Shown piece after piece: positions 11,535 to 22,698 of a stretch of 64,000 nucleotides of DNA. A program made the position numbers and the translations under genes. The DNA is taken from the NCBI GenBank assembly GCA_009809945.1, contig WTPW01000148.1, positions 436,724 to 500,723 of the forward strand. The letters are read 5' to 3'. Source of the DNA: Gigaspora margarita. Taxonomy: Eukaryota; Glomeromycota; Glomeromycetes; Diversisporales; Gigasporaceae. Positions within the stretch are counted from its first letter, which is position 1. Each line of letters starts with the position of its first letter. The notes beneath the pieces are model-generated. The model made no database searches. It saw only the letters and a program-made list of their open reading frames with translations, and was not told the DNA's origin.

Positions 11535-11715
11535 TATAAAATTTGATGCTAAACAAGTTTACTTAGAGGACTTAAGAAGATTATCTTAGTAAGTTCTTAA
11601 GATATTATCAAAAAACTAAAGAAAAAAATAAAAAGATGAAAATATCTTAAAATTCTATTAAGATAATCTTTGTTTGGTATTTAAATAAACTTGTTCAGCA
11701 TGAAATTTTGCATAT
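11535..11715. repeat. Solo palindrome related to the 18.5-23.8 kb repeat
   Basis: The inverted arms start AAATTTGATGCTAAACAAG and, read from the right, AAATTTCATGCTGAACAAG, and continue TTTACTTA. The arm matches the CTGAACAAGTTTACTTA core of the P1 palindromes at 18.7, 23.5 and 63.8 kb. Confidence 0.65.
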
Positions 11716-12640
11716 AGGCACACTATTTAAAAGTAATTTTTATTAATATTATATGAGTTATTGTTAAAATAAAAAATAACTCCAAAATTATAACTTAACA
11801 ATTAACCAATCAAAATCGAGATGTGAGATGCAATGCAGATCGCTAGATGCAAGATATACATGTTTCCTATTTTATAAAATAGTTTGTAATATTTTCAAAA
11901 ATATGTGATCCATCTGAACCTGTATTGAGTAATACATAAGTATTTCTAAATCATATACTTTACATGAAATAGTGGCATAATTATTGGGTTTTTTTATTTG
12001 CAAAAAGTTTATTTTTAATGGATTAAGCCAATTTTGATATAATTGTACTTTTTGATATTGTTTTATAGCATAATTAAAGAAGAAGACCCTCCTATCTTCT
12101 TACAATAATTGCTTAAAGATACTAGCATATCTTTTCCTAAGAATATAAGAAAAATGGTTCTAAAATAAATTAATATTTTTTTATTATATTTTTCTATACT
12201 TTGTCTACTTCTTTATTTGTATAATTTTTTGAATAATACAAATAAAATGAGTTTTTTATTTCAGAAAATAATTTACTAAGATCTGTATATTTTTGTTGGA
12301 ATTTCTTTAGGGCATTGAAGAATATATCTTGTTAAAACATATTTAACTGATTCTAAAAATATTTGATTTTTATTGATAGTTTTTTTACTAGTTTTTGGTT
12401 TTTTGAATTTCTTTTTATAGAAGATCTAGAAACCCTATTTTTTTTTATATTAAAACAATTAGTTTCTTTAGATTCAATCTCATTATTTTCTTGGTCACAT
12501 TCCTCTTAGCTACTTTCTTTGATTACTTTCAATATCATCTTCTAATTAGCTTTGGTTTATTGTCCAGAGTATAGCGAAGAACTATCTGTTTTTATAACAG
12601 TTGGTAATACAGACAATCATATGAGAATTCTGTTTGTTCA
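11716..12640. other. Intergenic, decayed coding remains
   Basis: AT-rich. The minus strand carries short broken lysine/asparagine-rich frames, probably decayed sequence between the zinc-knuckle and protease parts of the gag-like polyprotein. Nothing else identifiable. Confidence 0.3.
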
Positions 12641-13049
12641 GTTTCATGATGCTAATTGATCATTATGATCATATGATAAATTTTTAATTTAACCTTTTTT
12701 TTGTACTCCAGACTTATACTAGTTTCCAGTTCCTAGTATATTCATATAAGAAGCTACTAATATTATTAATCTTTTTAGTTTTTTTAACTTTAGAACAATT
12801 CCTTTTTGTATAACCAGCTTTTTTATATATAGAACAGTATCTATCTACTAATACTTTCTTTGATTTGTTGATTTTTTAGCTATAAACTTCTTTGTAAAAT
12901 ATAATTTTTTTAATTGAATATTGTAATTCACATAGCCTAATCTTTTATTTAATTTTTCTTTAATAAAATTTTCTAAAGCATCCAGATCTCTAGATGCATC
13001 ATCAAAATATTCTAGTCTTTAAACTATAAAATCTAAATAGATATATGCT
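12640..13049 (-). pseudogene. Decayed gag-like frame with a CCHC zinc knuckle remnant
   Basis: The minus strand reads DDASRDLDALENFIKEKLNK, then after stops a segment YCSIYKKAGYTKRNC at 12791-12839. That is a CCHC knuckle (C-x2-C-x4-H-x4-C) in which the second Cys and the His have become Tyr, as single-base changes would give. Such knuckles bind nucleic acid in gag proteins. Upstream coding continues beyond the 13059-16670 insertion at 16.7 kb. Confidence 0.5.
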
Positions 13050-13917
13050 TTTTTATATAGGAGATTATTTTTTATACCCCACATTTAATATTTATACCCC
13101 TTGCAAATTTAACTTTTTTTAAAAAATTTGAGTAAAGATATCTTAGTAACTACCAAATCAAATTTAGTAAACTTTTTTTCTTTAAATTTTATAGATTTAT
13201 AAAATTTATATAAAAAAAAGTTTATTGAATTTGGTTTGCTCAAAGTTTAAAAAAAATCAAAACATTTATTAAAACAAACTATAAAATTTTTTTAAACTTT
13301 GAGCAAAGATATCTCTGCAACTACTAACCCAAATTCAATGAACTTTTTTTGTTTAAATTCTATAAATCTATAGATTTTAAAATAAACCAAATTTATAGAA
13401 TTTAACTTAATAGTTACAGAGTTATATCACCCAAATTTTAAAAAGAATCAAAACATTTATCAAAACATTTGATAGACATTTTGATTTTTTTTAAACTTTG
13501 AGTGAAGATATCTTAGTAAAACTACCAAATCAAATTTAGTAAATTTTTTTTTAAAATTCTAAGTATTATAGAATTTAGATAAAAAAAAAGTTTATTGAAT
13601 TTGGTCTAGTAGTTGCTAAGATATCTTTGCTCAAAGTTTGAAAAAAATCAAAACATCTATCAAAAAAAAACTATACAAAATTTTTTTTAGACTTTGAGCA
13701 AAGATTTCTCTGCAACTATTAACCCAAATTTAATGAACTTTTTTTTGTTTGAATTTGATAAGTCTATAGAATTAAAATAAAAAAATTCATAGTATTTAAC
13801 TTAATAGTTACAGAGTTTATCTTTATCCAAAGTTTAAAAAAAAAAACTATCTATCAAATATTTTAATAGATATTTTAGATTTTTTTTAAAATTTGAGTAA
13901 AGATAACTCTGTAACTA

Positions 13918-14232
13918 CCATATATTCCCAAAAATAAGCAACCTTTTTTGGGGCAAAAATTACACGAAAAAGCGGGGGGTTGCTTATTTTCGAATTGTTA
14001 AATTTTTGAAAAATTGAAAGACGTACTAATAAAAAGTTATCCAAATGACATAAATTTTAACTATAAGTGTATTTTTGTGTCCTGAACATGTTTACTTAAT
14101 GGCACTTTTGAGGTTTACTTAGTAAAATTTAGACTTTTATATGTAGCATCTGCTAACGCGTTTTTTGAGATTTTTGAAAAAAATCAGAAGGGTTGCTTAT
14201 TTTCGGAGTTGCTTATTTTCGGGAATATACGG
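13918..14232. mobile_element. TA-flanked MITE, 315 bp
   Basis: TIR CCRTATATTCCCRAAAATAA at both ends, TA at 13916-13917 and 14233-14234. It interrupts a palindromic unit of the host foldback, whose two halves join cleanly when it is removed. TA duplication points to the Tc1/mariner superfamily. A second GTTGCTTATTTTCG copy sits just inside each end. Confidence 0.8.
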
Positions 14233-14703
14233 TATTAAGTTAATACTATGAAATTTTTTTATTTTAATTCTATAGATTCATCAAATTCAAACAAAAAAAG
14301 TTCATTGAAGTTGGCTTAATAGTTGCAGAGATATCTTCACTCAAAGTTTAAAGAAAATTTTGTATAGTTTGTTTTGATAGATGTTTGACTTTTTCCAGAC
14401 TGTGAGCAAAGATATTTTAGCAACTACTAGACCAAATTTAATATTATCTGAATTCTATAAATCTATATAATTTAAAGAAAAAGAAATTACTTAATTTGAT
14501 TTGGTAGTTACTAAGATATCTTTATTCAACGTTTAAAAAAAATCAAAATATCTATTCAAATATTTTGATAGATGTTTTGATTTTTTTGGTAAAGATAACT
14601 CTATAACTATTAAGTTAAATTCTATAATTTTTTTTATTTTAAAATCTAAGGTGGATATGGGTATTATGGTGCACTACCAATTATTGTGCACTACCAATAT
14701 TTT

Positions 14704-14998
14704 ATGATCTACTAATCAAAATTCTATGATTTTGGTACCAATCGATTTGTCTCTGTAAGGTAAATCGATTGGTACCAAAATCATAGAATTCTGGCCAATG
14801 GATAACAAGATATTGCTATTAAAGTTATATTTAAAGTAGATATAGGTATTATGCAATAAAAGTATTGCAGTGTATAGCAATATCTTGTGGACCATCAATC
14901 AGAATTATGTAATTTTGATATCATTCAACTTGTTTCATCAAGATGAATCAAATGGTACCAAAATTCTGTAATTCTGATTGATACTTTTCAAGATATTA
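14704..14998. repeat. Two hairpin modules
   Basis: 14704-14812 and 14881-14998 are each imperfect palindromes of about 110 bp centred on a CATCTC/GAGATG-like core, flanked by GGTACCA and its inverse. They belong to the module family listed under findings; further members in this element are at 15051-15170, 15250-15372, 15446-15511 (continuing at 16058) and 16176-16291. Confidence 0.75.
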
Positions 14999-15511
14999 TC
15001 ATTAAATCAAAATAAGCTATGCAAAACAAATTTTAAAATTAACATAAAATAATGAATAACTTTTGGTAGAATAATCTATTTTGATAATTTTACCACCAAA
15101 ATGTCTGCCTTGAAAAGATAATTCCAACAAGCCCAAACTCACTAAAATCCAATTACAGGATTATGAGATCATTAAGATTTTATTATTGTTTTGATAAAAA
15201 TAAATAAGTTTAACTAATCAAATTTTCATTAAAAACAATACAAAAACCTTAGCGATCCCATGATCCTGTGATTGGATTTTAGTGATTTTGGGCTTGTTGG
15301 AATCACCTCTTCAAGATGGACATTTTGGTGGTAAAATTATCAAAAACAGACTGTTATACCAAAAGTTATTCATTATTTTATATGATATTAATATTAAAAT
15401 TTGCTTTGTGCAGCTTATTTTGGTTAAATTATAATATATCGAGAAATATCAGTCAAAATCACATGATTCTAGTACCATTCGATTCATCTCAATGAGATGA
15501 ATCGAATAGTA

Positions 15512-16057
15512 CTATATTTTTTCTAAAATAAGCTATCTCAAAAATAAGCTACCCCCTCTTTTGGTCAAAATACTCCAAAACATCTTTAACCCAAAAATAA
15601 GCTACCCCACGATCGACAATAGTTGCTACATAGTAAAGTCCAAATTTTTCTATATAAATTGATTAAAGTCGCTTAAGTAAACTTATTTAAAAAATCAAAA
15701 TACACATACTTTGAAATTTTTATCAAGATTGGAGAAGTTTTTATTAATTGACTTTTGAATTTTATGTTTAGCAAAAATTTTAAAATTTTTTAAAAAAATA
15801 TATTCAACAAATGTAAAAATTCAAAGTTAAATAATAAAAAGTTCTCCAATATTAATAAAATTTTAGATAAGTATATTTTAACCTTCTAAATAAGTTTACT
15901 TAAGCAATATTAATCGAATTACATAGTAATATTTGGACTTTACTATGTAGCAACTTTCAGCGATTAACTAAAAATTGATTTTATCTGAAAATAAGCTACC
16001 CCTGATTTTTTGTGTAACTTTTGCCCAAAAAAAGTAGCTTATTTTTAGGAAAATACG
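15512..16057. mobile_element. TA-flanked MITE, about 546 bp
   Basis: The ends are inverted (TTTTTTCTAAAATAAGCTA at the left, inverse of CGTATTTTCCTAAAAATAAG at the right), with a second AAAATAAGCTACCCC copy just inside. It cuts a hairpin module whose halves are 15446-15511 and 16058-16093. Left TA is clear; right flank is decayed (TCA). The TIR resembles that of the 13918-14232 element, so it is a sister family. Confidence 0.65.
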
Positions 16058-16689
16058 TCATCAAAATCATTCAATTCTGATAAATAGATCTCAATAGATT
16101 ATAAAAAATAGTATGTAGCCATAATTGGTACCTGCATTATAATTTATTATTTTACTTTGTATGTTTTAATTAATGATATCTTATGATTTAGTAATTAGAA
16201 TTGAATGATTTTGGTAACATCCAATTGGCCTTGATGTGATGAATCCAATGGTACCAAAATCATTCAATTCTGATTAATACATCATATATTATTAGCCAAC
16301 ATACTTAACTGCACCATAATACTCATATCCACCTTATAGATTTATAGAATTTAAACAAACAAAAGTTTATTGAATTTGGATTAGTAGTTGCAGAGATATT
16401 TTTGCTTAAAGTTTAAAAAAAACTTTGTAAGTTTGTTTTAATAGATATTTTGAGTTTTTTCAAACTTAGAGCAAAGATATCTTAACAACTATTGGACCAA
16501 ATTCAATAAACTTTTTTTTATATGAATTCTAAAATTCTCTATAGAATTTAAAAAAAAAAGTTTATTAAATTTGATTTAGTAGTTACTAAAATATCTTCAC
16601 TCAAATTTTTAAAAAGTTAAATCTGCAGGAAGGTATGAATATTAAATATAGGGGTATAAAAATTGATCCCTTTTATATATAGTTAAATT

Positions 16690-17340
16690 TTTACTAGGAT
16701 TTTATTAGATAAATTATAGTAACTGATGAATTGCTATTAACTCCATTATATATAAAGGCAAAAGGTTTTTGCTTAAGCCATGTGTCTTTAATAGTATAAA
16801 GAAAGTATTTATATCTGCTGGATTTGTTATTTTTACTCTTGTAAATAATTTATCAGATAAATGAGTCCATAATATAGCCATTGCATCCTGGTTATTATTT
16901 GGTGTCTGTAACAATAAAAGATGAATTCTGTCTTCATAGATTTGAGGAGCATTATTAGGGTTAAATTTTTTTATGCTAATTTGAATAAAGAGGCATTGTG
17001 CAATTCTATTGTGTATTCATAATATTTATACTATAACCAAGCTAAGAATCATGCTAGAGTATCAATATTTGTACCTATAGGAAGAACAGATGTATATTTA
17101 TCAGACATTTTAGATTTTAATATTTCAGCTTTTATAGTATCATTAAATCCAGCAATTGACACTGCACTTCTATATGCAAATACTTGTACAATTTTATTAT
17201 AATATTCATTAAGAGGTTCTAGATCTATATATTGGAGAATTTGAACAATCAATAGAGATAATAAAGATATAGCTTCTTGTAAAGTTGCTATATTTGCTAT
17301 ATTATTATTTTGTAATAATATAATTTGTTAATTTGAATTA
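16690..17340 (-). pseudogene. Decayed gag-like protein, central part
   Basis: Two open minus-strand stretches. 17049-17252 contains YNKIVQVFAYRSAVSIAGF and AEILKSKMSDKYTSVLPIG; 16714-16914 contains NNNQDAMAILWTHLSDKLFT and ITNPADINTFFILLKTHG. This order and spacing match gag-like proteins I recall as highly repeated in Glomeromycotina, with a capsid-like helical region. Frames are broken between them, and the C-terminal side is displaced by the 13059-16670 insertion. Assignment as gag-like is from family memory plus the downstream knuckle and protease remnants. Confidence 0.5.
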
Positions 17341-17839
17341 AAAATTAATTGCTCATAATTTTGGGCTTTTGTTTTCTATTTACCCTACTTGAAGGACCTT
17401 AAACATCTAGTATAGAGGTTATACTTTATTTTTTTTAACAAAAAACCCTGAAATTTAAGAAAAAAGCAGTTATTAGCAATTATCTTGGCATCCAGTAGTC
17501 CAATTTAAATAAACTTTTTTTTAAAATAAAGCCCTTAGTGAGGCACATCTAATAAAAAAAAGTTCATTGAATTCTGATTACTAGATCAAAAGTTATTTAA
17601 TAAAATGTAGGTTTATTATTTTTAGTAAATTGGACCAAAATTGGCTATAATCTAGTTATAACCTATATGAGAAATATCTGGGGTTCTCCAATTGAGATCA
17701 AGCTAAATATTAGCAAGCAATAAATCATTTTCTGTAGTTTTATATTTATTTTTCTATTTTTGTAATTGGTATTGAATTTGTTTATTTTTTAAACTTAATA
17801 CAAAATTTTTATATACAATTCTGATATTTTCCTTTTTTG
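17341..17839. other. Intergenic, decayed gag-like upstream sequence
   Basis: Only short broken frames on the minus strand (for example a Lys/Asn/Gln-rich stretch near 17740-17830). No repeat boundary found. Confidence 0.3.
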
Positions 17840-18120
17840 GGGGACCGTTAAAGCCAGGTACCTTTATATGTTTTTTATTATTTGACTAAAATTAGGGTAA
17901 GGGTAAGTTAGAAGCTAGGGTTAGAAATATTTTATAGGTAAAATTGTCTTTCAGATATTTTTTATTAATGCTTCGAGAAGGTTTAGACACTCGTTTCTTG
18001 TATTTTTGGTGTTTTCACTTTTTTTCTTTGTTTTTGTCTCATTGAGCTGATCCGCAATGATAAAAATTTGCAATTTGATTGATTGTCAGTTACATGATGG
18101 TGCCTGGCTTTAACAGATCC
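17840..18120. mobile_element. MITE with 9-bp TSD, 281 bp
   Basis: TIRs GGGGACCGTTAAAGCCAGG and, inverted at the right end, GGATCTGTTAAAGCCAGG. The flanking 9-mers CCTTTTTTG (17831-17839) and TCTTTTTTG (18121-18129) agree at 8 of 9. The same family is at 49461-49708. A 9-bp TSD is typical of Mutator-like elements. A CTAGGGTTAG motif lies in the interior. Confidence 0.75.
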
Positions 18121-18175
18121 TCTTTTTTGAATACAGAATGTAATTTACCTATCAAGTTCTCAAGATTTAAATATA

Positions 18176-18423
18176 TAGGTGTGAGTCATTAGAAATGGAA
18201 CGAATCATTTTTAGTAAATTTTTTTTTAATTTTTAAATTTAAATATCTTAACAACTATTTAATCAAATTTGATAATAATTTTTTTATTTTAATCTTGAAA
18301 TTATATAGAATTAAAATAAAAAAATTTTATTAAATTTATTAAGATAGTTGTTAAAATATTTAAGTTTAAATCAAGAAAACTTTTACTTAGAAAAAATTTG
18401 TCCCTTTTTTACTGACTCACCCC
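18176..18423. mobile_element. Palindromic MITE, about 248 bp
   Basis: The ends are inverted (GGTGTGAGTCATTAGAAATGG; inverse of GGGGTGAGTCAGTAAAAAAGG), with TA at both flanks. The interior is a nearly continuous AT-rich hairpin around 18290. Probably a Tc1/mariner-type non-autonomous element. Confidence 0.55.
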
Positions 18424-19174
18424 CATATTTTGTGGACTTATAAGCCTATTGAAGAAGATTATAATTATTTTGAAGAGTGACTACTTGATTTTTAGCTAGT
18501 ATTCTAGATTTAGTTCAGGTTCAGTCTGGTCCAGGTCCAGTCTAATCTGAGTTTGGTCTGGTCGAACTGAACTTAGACTCTAAATTTTACTAATTTCAGA
18601 CTTAACTCAATTATGAATTTGGTCCAGGTCTGGTTCGAAGTTCATAAACTGGTCTGAGTTCAAATATAGTTATATGTATTTTTTGGTGCTGAACAAGTTT
18701 GCTGAGTGCTTGTTTTAAGAATTAATTAGTAAAATTTTATGAATTATAAGAATTTTAAACTTTTATTAATAAAATTTTATAAAATCTTATAATTCACAAA
18801 ATTTTATTAATTAATTCTAAATTTTATGCACTAAGTAAACTTATTCAACATCTAAAAATGCATTAAATTAGCAGAATTATTTTTAATTTACTTGAAATTT
18901 AGAGAATAAATGCATAATTTTGGATTTTTGATCAAAAAAGTCAATTTTAAGATCTAATTCTTCTAATTTTAAGTAAAATAAAAAACAATAAGTTGATTTA
19001 ATGTATTTTTAGGTGCTGAATAAGTTTATTTAGTACATTAAGTTAGAATTAATTAGTGAAATCTTGTGAATCACAAGATTATATAAAATTTATTAATAGA
19101 ATTCTATAAAATCTTATGATTCACAAAATTTTATTAATTAATTTTAACTTTATACACTAAGTAAAATTGTTCAG

Positions 19175-20144
19175 TAAGGGTGTGGTGACTTAGGGAAGTT
19201 GGTAAGTTGTCACCTCCAAGCGGCAGGTTTAGGGTTCAAATCCCACTGGTGATGCTTTGAAAAATAGGCCTGTGTTCTGGTATCTGTTTCTTGTCGATCA
19301 GTTGCTTGGTACACTATCTTGAATGGGAGCTTCGGCACACAAAATTCAAGAAACCGGAGAAATGGAACCCCATTTGGCAAGTCGCAAGTAAGGAAGTAGC
19401 AAAAATCTTTAACAGTGCTACCAAAGCTGAAATATCAGAAATCAGAGCTGGAGAATCGGATGACAAGACTCTCAAGGAGGGGTCCACTAACCTGGCTACC
19501 AGAGTCACACCAGAGGAAAAGGACCTATGTTCCAGTAGTAGGTGCTAAGGGAAGAATGCCATATTGACCCTTCTGGGCTAATTGGTTTGGAAGTTTGTAG
19601 ATCTGGTATAAGGACCGATAGGATGGTAGAGATGAGTGCTGGGATTGGAGCGAATCTTGCAAGGGCAGAAGTAGGTAATAGTAGCAGTTTGAGTAACCCC
19701 TGGACTGCAAGTGGTCTGGCTCATTAGATGTGTAAGTTACCAATGCGTAGGTAATACCTGTGTGGGACAGGAACTGCTCTACCAAGTGTGCTGCAAGAAT
19801 AAATTAGTCCTAAGGGGATTCTGTAAGCATCCAGAACTAACCTTGACTGACTAATGTAACGGAGGATTGTATTGGTGATACAAGTAGGATTGGCAGGCAA
19901 AGCAGGGACCAGAGGGTTAAATAGGTAACCCCCTAGTTGGGTTACAGGTATAGCAACTAGTGTGGAACCTTCGGGCAGACTACTTAAATTAGACAACCAA
20001 AAGTTGTACGTGTGGCTAGTTGTATACTCATCAATGTAACAAATGTCAGGTGCTCAAAGAGGCGCCCTTGATCTGTTTGTTTGAATAAAAACCTTTCTCC
20101 ATAGCGGTAACTTTAATATAAAAAAAAAAAAAAAATAAATAAAA
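19175..20144 (+). mobile_element. tRNA-headed retroposon, copy 3 (best preserved)
   Basis: Flanked by a perfect 13-bp duplication TAAAATTGTTCAG at 19162-19174 and 20145-20157. The 5' head (19180-19255) has an A-box-like GACTTAGGGAAGTTGGTAA and a B box GGGTTCAAATCCC. The 3' end is an A-rich tail from about 20121. Length is 970 bp. The sense frame at 19291-19548 gives 85 codons with KEVAKIFNSATKAEISEIRA, partly conserved in copy 1. Head, tail and long TSD point to LINE-machinery retroposition. It landed in a P1 palindrome. Confidence 0.8.
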
Positions 20145-20157
20145 TAAAATTGTTCAG

Positions 20158-20600
20158 CAGACCTTAGGTTCAATAGCATAGCAGTTATGCTCTGAGGTTG
20201 CAAATTAGAAGGTTGCTGGTTCAAATCTCATTGGTGTCAAATGCCAATTCTTATTAGAGAACTGAAACACCATAAGAAAACAAGAACCCAGGACATCAAT
20301 TGATGGACTTAATATCTGATATATAACAAACTCTTTAAAGCTCAACTTGTTAGTTTAGATCTATAATTTGTATAACCAAAGTTACAAGATGTAATAAAGA
20401 TCAAGTCACAAACTCCTGCTAAGGTTTTTCAAAATCCATGGCCATTGTAGGTTGGTTGGACCAAAGTCAGGGTTAAAACTTGAAAAATAAGACTAGATAG
20501 AACACATTTCTACCATAGCCAACTTTAGACTAGGGGCAAAGTAGCTTGAGTTGAACTTCTTATAAATAGTATTAGTGATAATCATGTATATATATATGTA
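20158..20600 (+). mobile_element. Possible second tRNA-derived repeat
   Basis: Starts with TAGCATAGCAGTTATGCTC (A-box-like) and TGGTTCAAATCTC (B-box-like) about 45 bp apart. A 7-base loop GTTGCAA sits between weak stems, so a TGC anticodon position is arguable, but the acceptor stem does not pair. Better read as a decayed tRNA-derived SINE head than as a functional tRNA. The body to about 20600 is non-coding and its end is lost in the next element. Confidence 0.4.
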
Positions 20601-20614
20601 TCATAATTTCATAA

Positions 20615-20915
20615 TCTTTATATACTAAATGACAACCGTAATCAGGCATTTTGTCTTTTAATTGGATGTTCTTTGTTACATGAATATCATATGAACATAT
20701 AGTATATGGAATCTTTATCTTTATATACTAAATAACAACCGTAATCAGGCATTTTGTCTTTGAATTGGATGTTCTTTGTCACACAAATATCATATGAACT
20801 TATAGTATATGGAAATCTTTATATACTAAATGACAACCGTAATTGGGCATTTTGTCTTTTAATTGGATGTTCTTTGTCACATGAATATTATATGAATATA
20901 TAGTATATGGAAATA
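20615..20915 (+). repeat. Tandem triplication of about 100 bp
   Basis: CTTTATATACTAAAT begins at 20616, 20719 and 20817 (periods 103 and 98). Each unit includes GACAACCGTAATCAGGC, TTGGATGTTCTTTGTCAC and TATAGTATATGGAA with few differences. Confidence 0.9.
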
Positions 20916-22698
20916 TAGAAATATGGTAAATGCTGGCCGTAATTCTAAAAAGTTAATACCTTCCATAAGTGTATTGCCACAGCTATGTTAATTTTACCCA
21001 CGTATGTACGTTCTTATATAAGTGTATAATAAACAGTAATTGGTACTGCTTAATAATAATAATGCAGTAATGAGAATAAAAAAAATTTTCAATTGCACTT
21101 AGCCGTAATCAGACCGTGAGAAAATTAAAATAAAATTTTCACTTTTCTGATTCTGGTAGAAGTTAAAGAATTCTGATACAACGCATAATGACAACTGCAC
21201 AAATTATATAAGGCATATTGATGTGAAAAAATATAATTGTGAGGAAATGTGTCATAGTCAGTGAATACTAATACAAATTCTGTACTTGCAAAAAATGACA
21301 ACGTACATCGTAATTAGAGATCAATCAAATTAAAGCAAAATAATAACCTGCTGCACCAAAATCTTTTATTCTACTAATTTCTTATATAAGTGTATATTAA
21401 ACTAAGTTGGTGCTACTTAATAATAATAAGAATAAAAAAAATTTTAATTGCACTTTGCCGTATCCAAAAACTGTAATCAGACCATGAGAATTAAATATAT
21501 GATCTATTATGACGATCTATTTAATTTGTAATTATTGCGACATATGATCATTTGTATGTTAATGTAATAATTCGTTATAATTCATACTACTACTAATTAG
21601 TCATCCATTTATATTTTTTTAAAAAATCGACTTTTGTTTGTTATGTACACTTTGTATTTTTTAAAAAAATCGACTTCCCTTCATCATGCGCACTTTGTAT
21701 ATTAGATTAACTGAAATACGAATAAAGTTAATAACATACATTAGTCTAAATACTACTGTGTATTGCCAGAATGGTAAGGTTTATGACAGTAAATAATGAT
21801 AGAAGCTATAATAATATCAATGAAAACTAACTCAACCCTAACCACATATTGTGATTATTAGAATAACGAGCAAGTTTTGTGAGAATTTTTACAGTAATTC
21901 ATGATAGAAGTCACTTTAAAATGTATTATTTGCTGAGTAAGTTTATAAACAATAAATAGCGAGAGAATTTTTTAACAGAATTTTTAGGTAATTCACGATA
22001 GAATTCAATTTAATGCAAATTAACAACCTTGATCACATGTTATATGCTGAGTAAGATTGTAACAGAATTTTTTAACTCATGACAGAATTATAATAATTCA
22101 ACTCACTTTTCATTGTTACCAAAATAACAAGCAAGCTTTGTAACAGAATTTTTACGATAAATCATAATAGAAATCAATATTTAATTTCAATGCAAACCAT
22201 CTCAACCTTACCCATTTCATATATTAGAACAAATAAATAAGTTTTGTAACAAAATTTTTTACAATAACATGAAACTTGAATACAACTCATAACTACATAT
22301 TAACATTACTTAACAACGAATAAGTCCTATGTACAATTTTTTTATTTACATATTATATGCAAAGTAAGTTTTGTAATAAATTTTTATAGTAACATAAAGA
22401 AATTACAATAATTCCACAAATTAACCTTTTAATCAAATATTGATAACAATAGTATAATGAGCATATTCTACAATGACATTTTACAATAACTAATGACAAA
22501 ATTATTATAATTTCAACAAAACTAGCATAATTTCGATCATATAATCGTGTTAGCAAGTAAATCATACAAAATAATTTTTATAATAATCCATAATAGACAT
22601 TGCAATAATACTTTTTAATCATCAAAATCTGATCAGACATTGCACAGATTTCTTGGATACATTCTTATACACACAGCAAAGCGTGTGCATAAAACTAG
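20615..22698 (+). mobile_element. Non-autonomous Helitron-type element
   Basis: Starts TCTTTATATACTAAATGAC after an A and ends CTAG before a T. The 3' end has a hairpin, CACAC(A)GC - AAA - GCGTGTG, about 7 bases before CTAG. These are the Helitron hallmarks (A|TC...CTRR|T, no TSD). The first 300 bp are three tandem copies of about 100 bp, each restarting CTTTATATACTAAAT. The interior is degenerate repeats of roughly 110-120 bp with GTAACAGAATTTTT and ACCACATATTG motifs (21770-22620). No Rep/helicase coding. Confidence 0.6.

Larger units (their letters stand above)
13059..16670. mobile_element. 3.6 kb foldback element with 9-bp TSD (Mutator-like, non-autonomous)
   Basis: Flanked by TTTTATATA at 13050-13058 and 16671-16679, a perfect but low-complexity 9-bp duplication. 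Terminal inverted repeats of about 60 bp are imperfect; both contain TTTTTATACCCC, then ATTTAATATT, then ATTTAACTTTTT. The interior is almost wholly palindromic. One block (13120-14660, resuming at 16320-16640) repeats AACTTTGAGCAAAGATATCT and AATTCAATGAACTTTTTTT in alternating orientation. A second block (14700-16290) holds hairpin modules. Two TA-flanked MITEs are nested in it. It has split the gag-like pseudogene. Confidence 0.7.

Noticed and set aside
19314..19996. Minus-strand frames of 64, 86 and 90 codons, and a 99-codon frame at 466-765
   Set aside because: Antisense to the retroposon; the match between 466-765 and 19724-19996 reflects the shared repeat, with no sign of codon-level conservation.
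20158..20235. Functional tRNA-Ala(TGC)
   Set aside because: The acceptor and T stems do not pair; better explained as a decayed SINE head.
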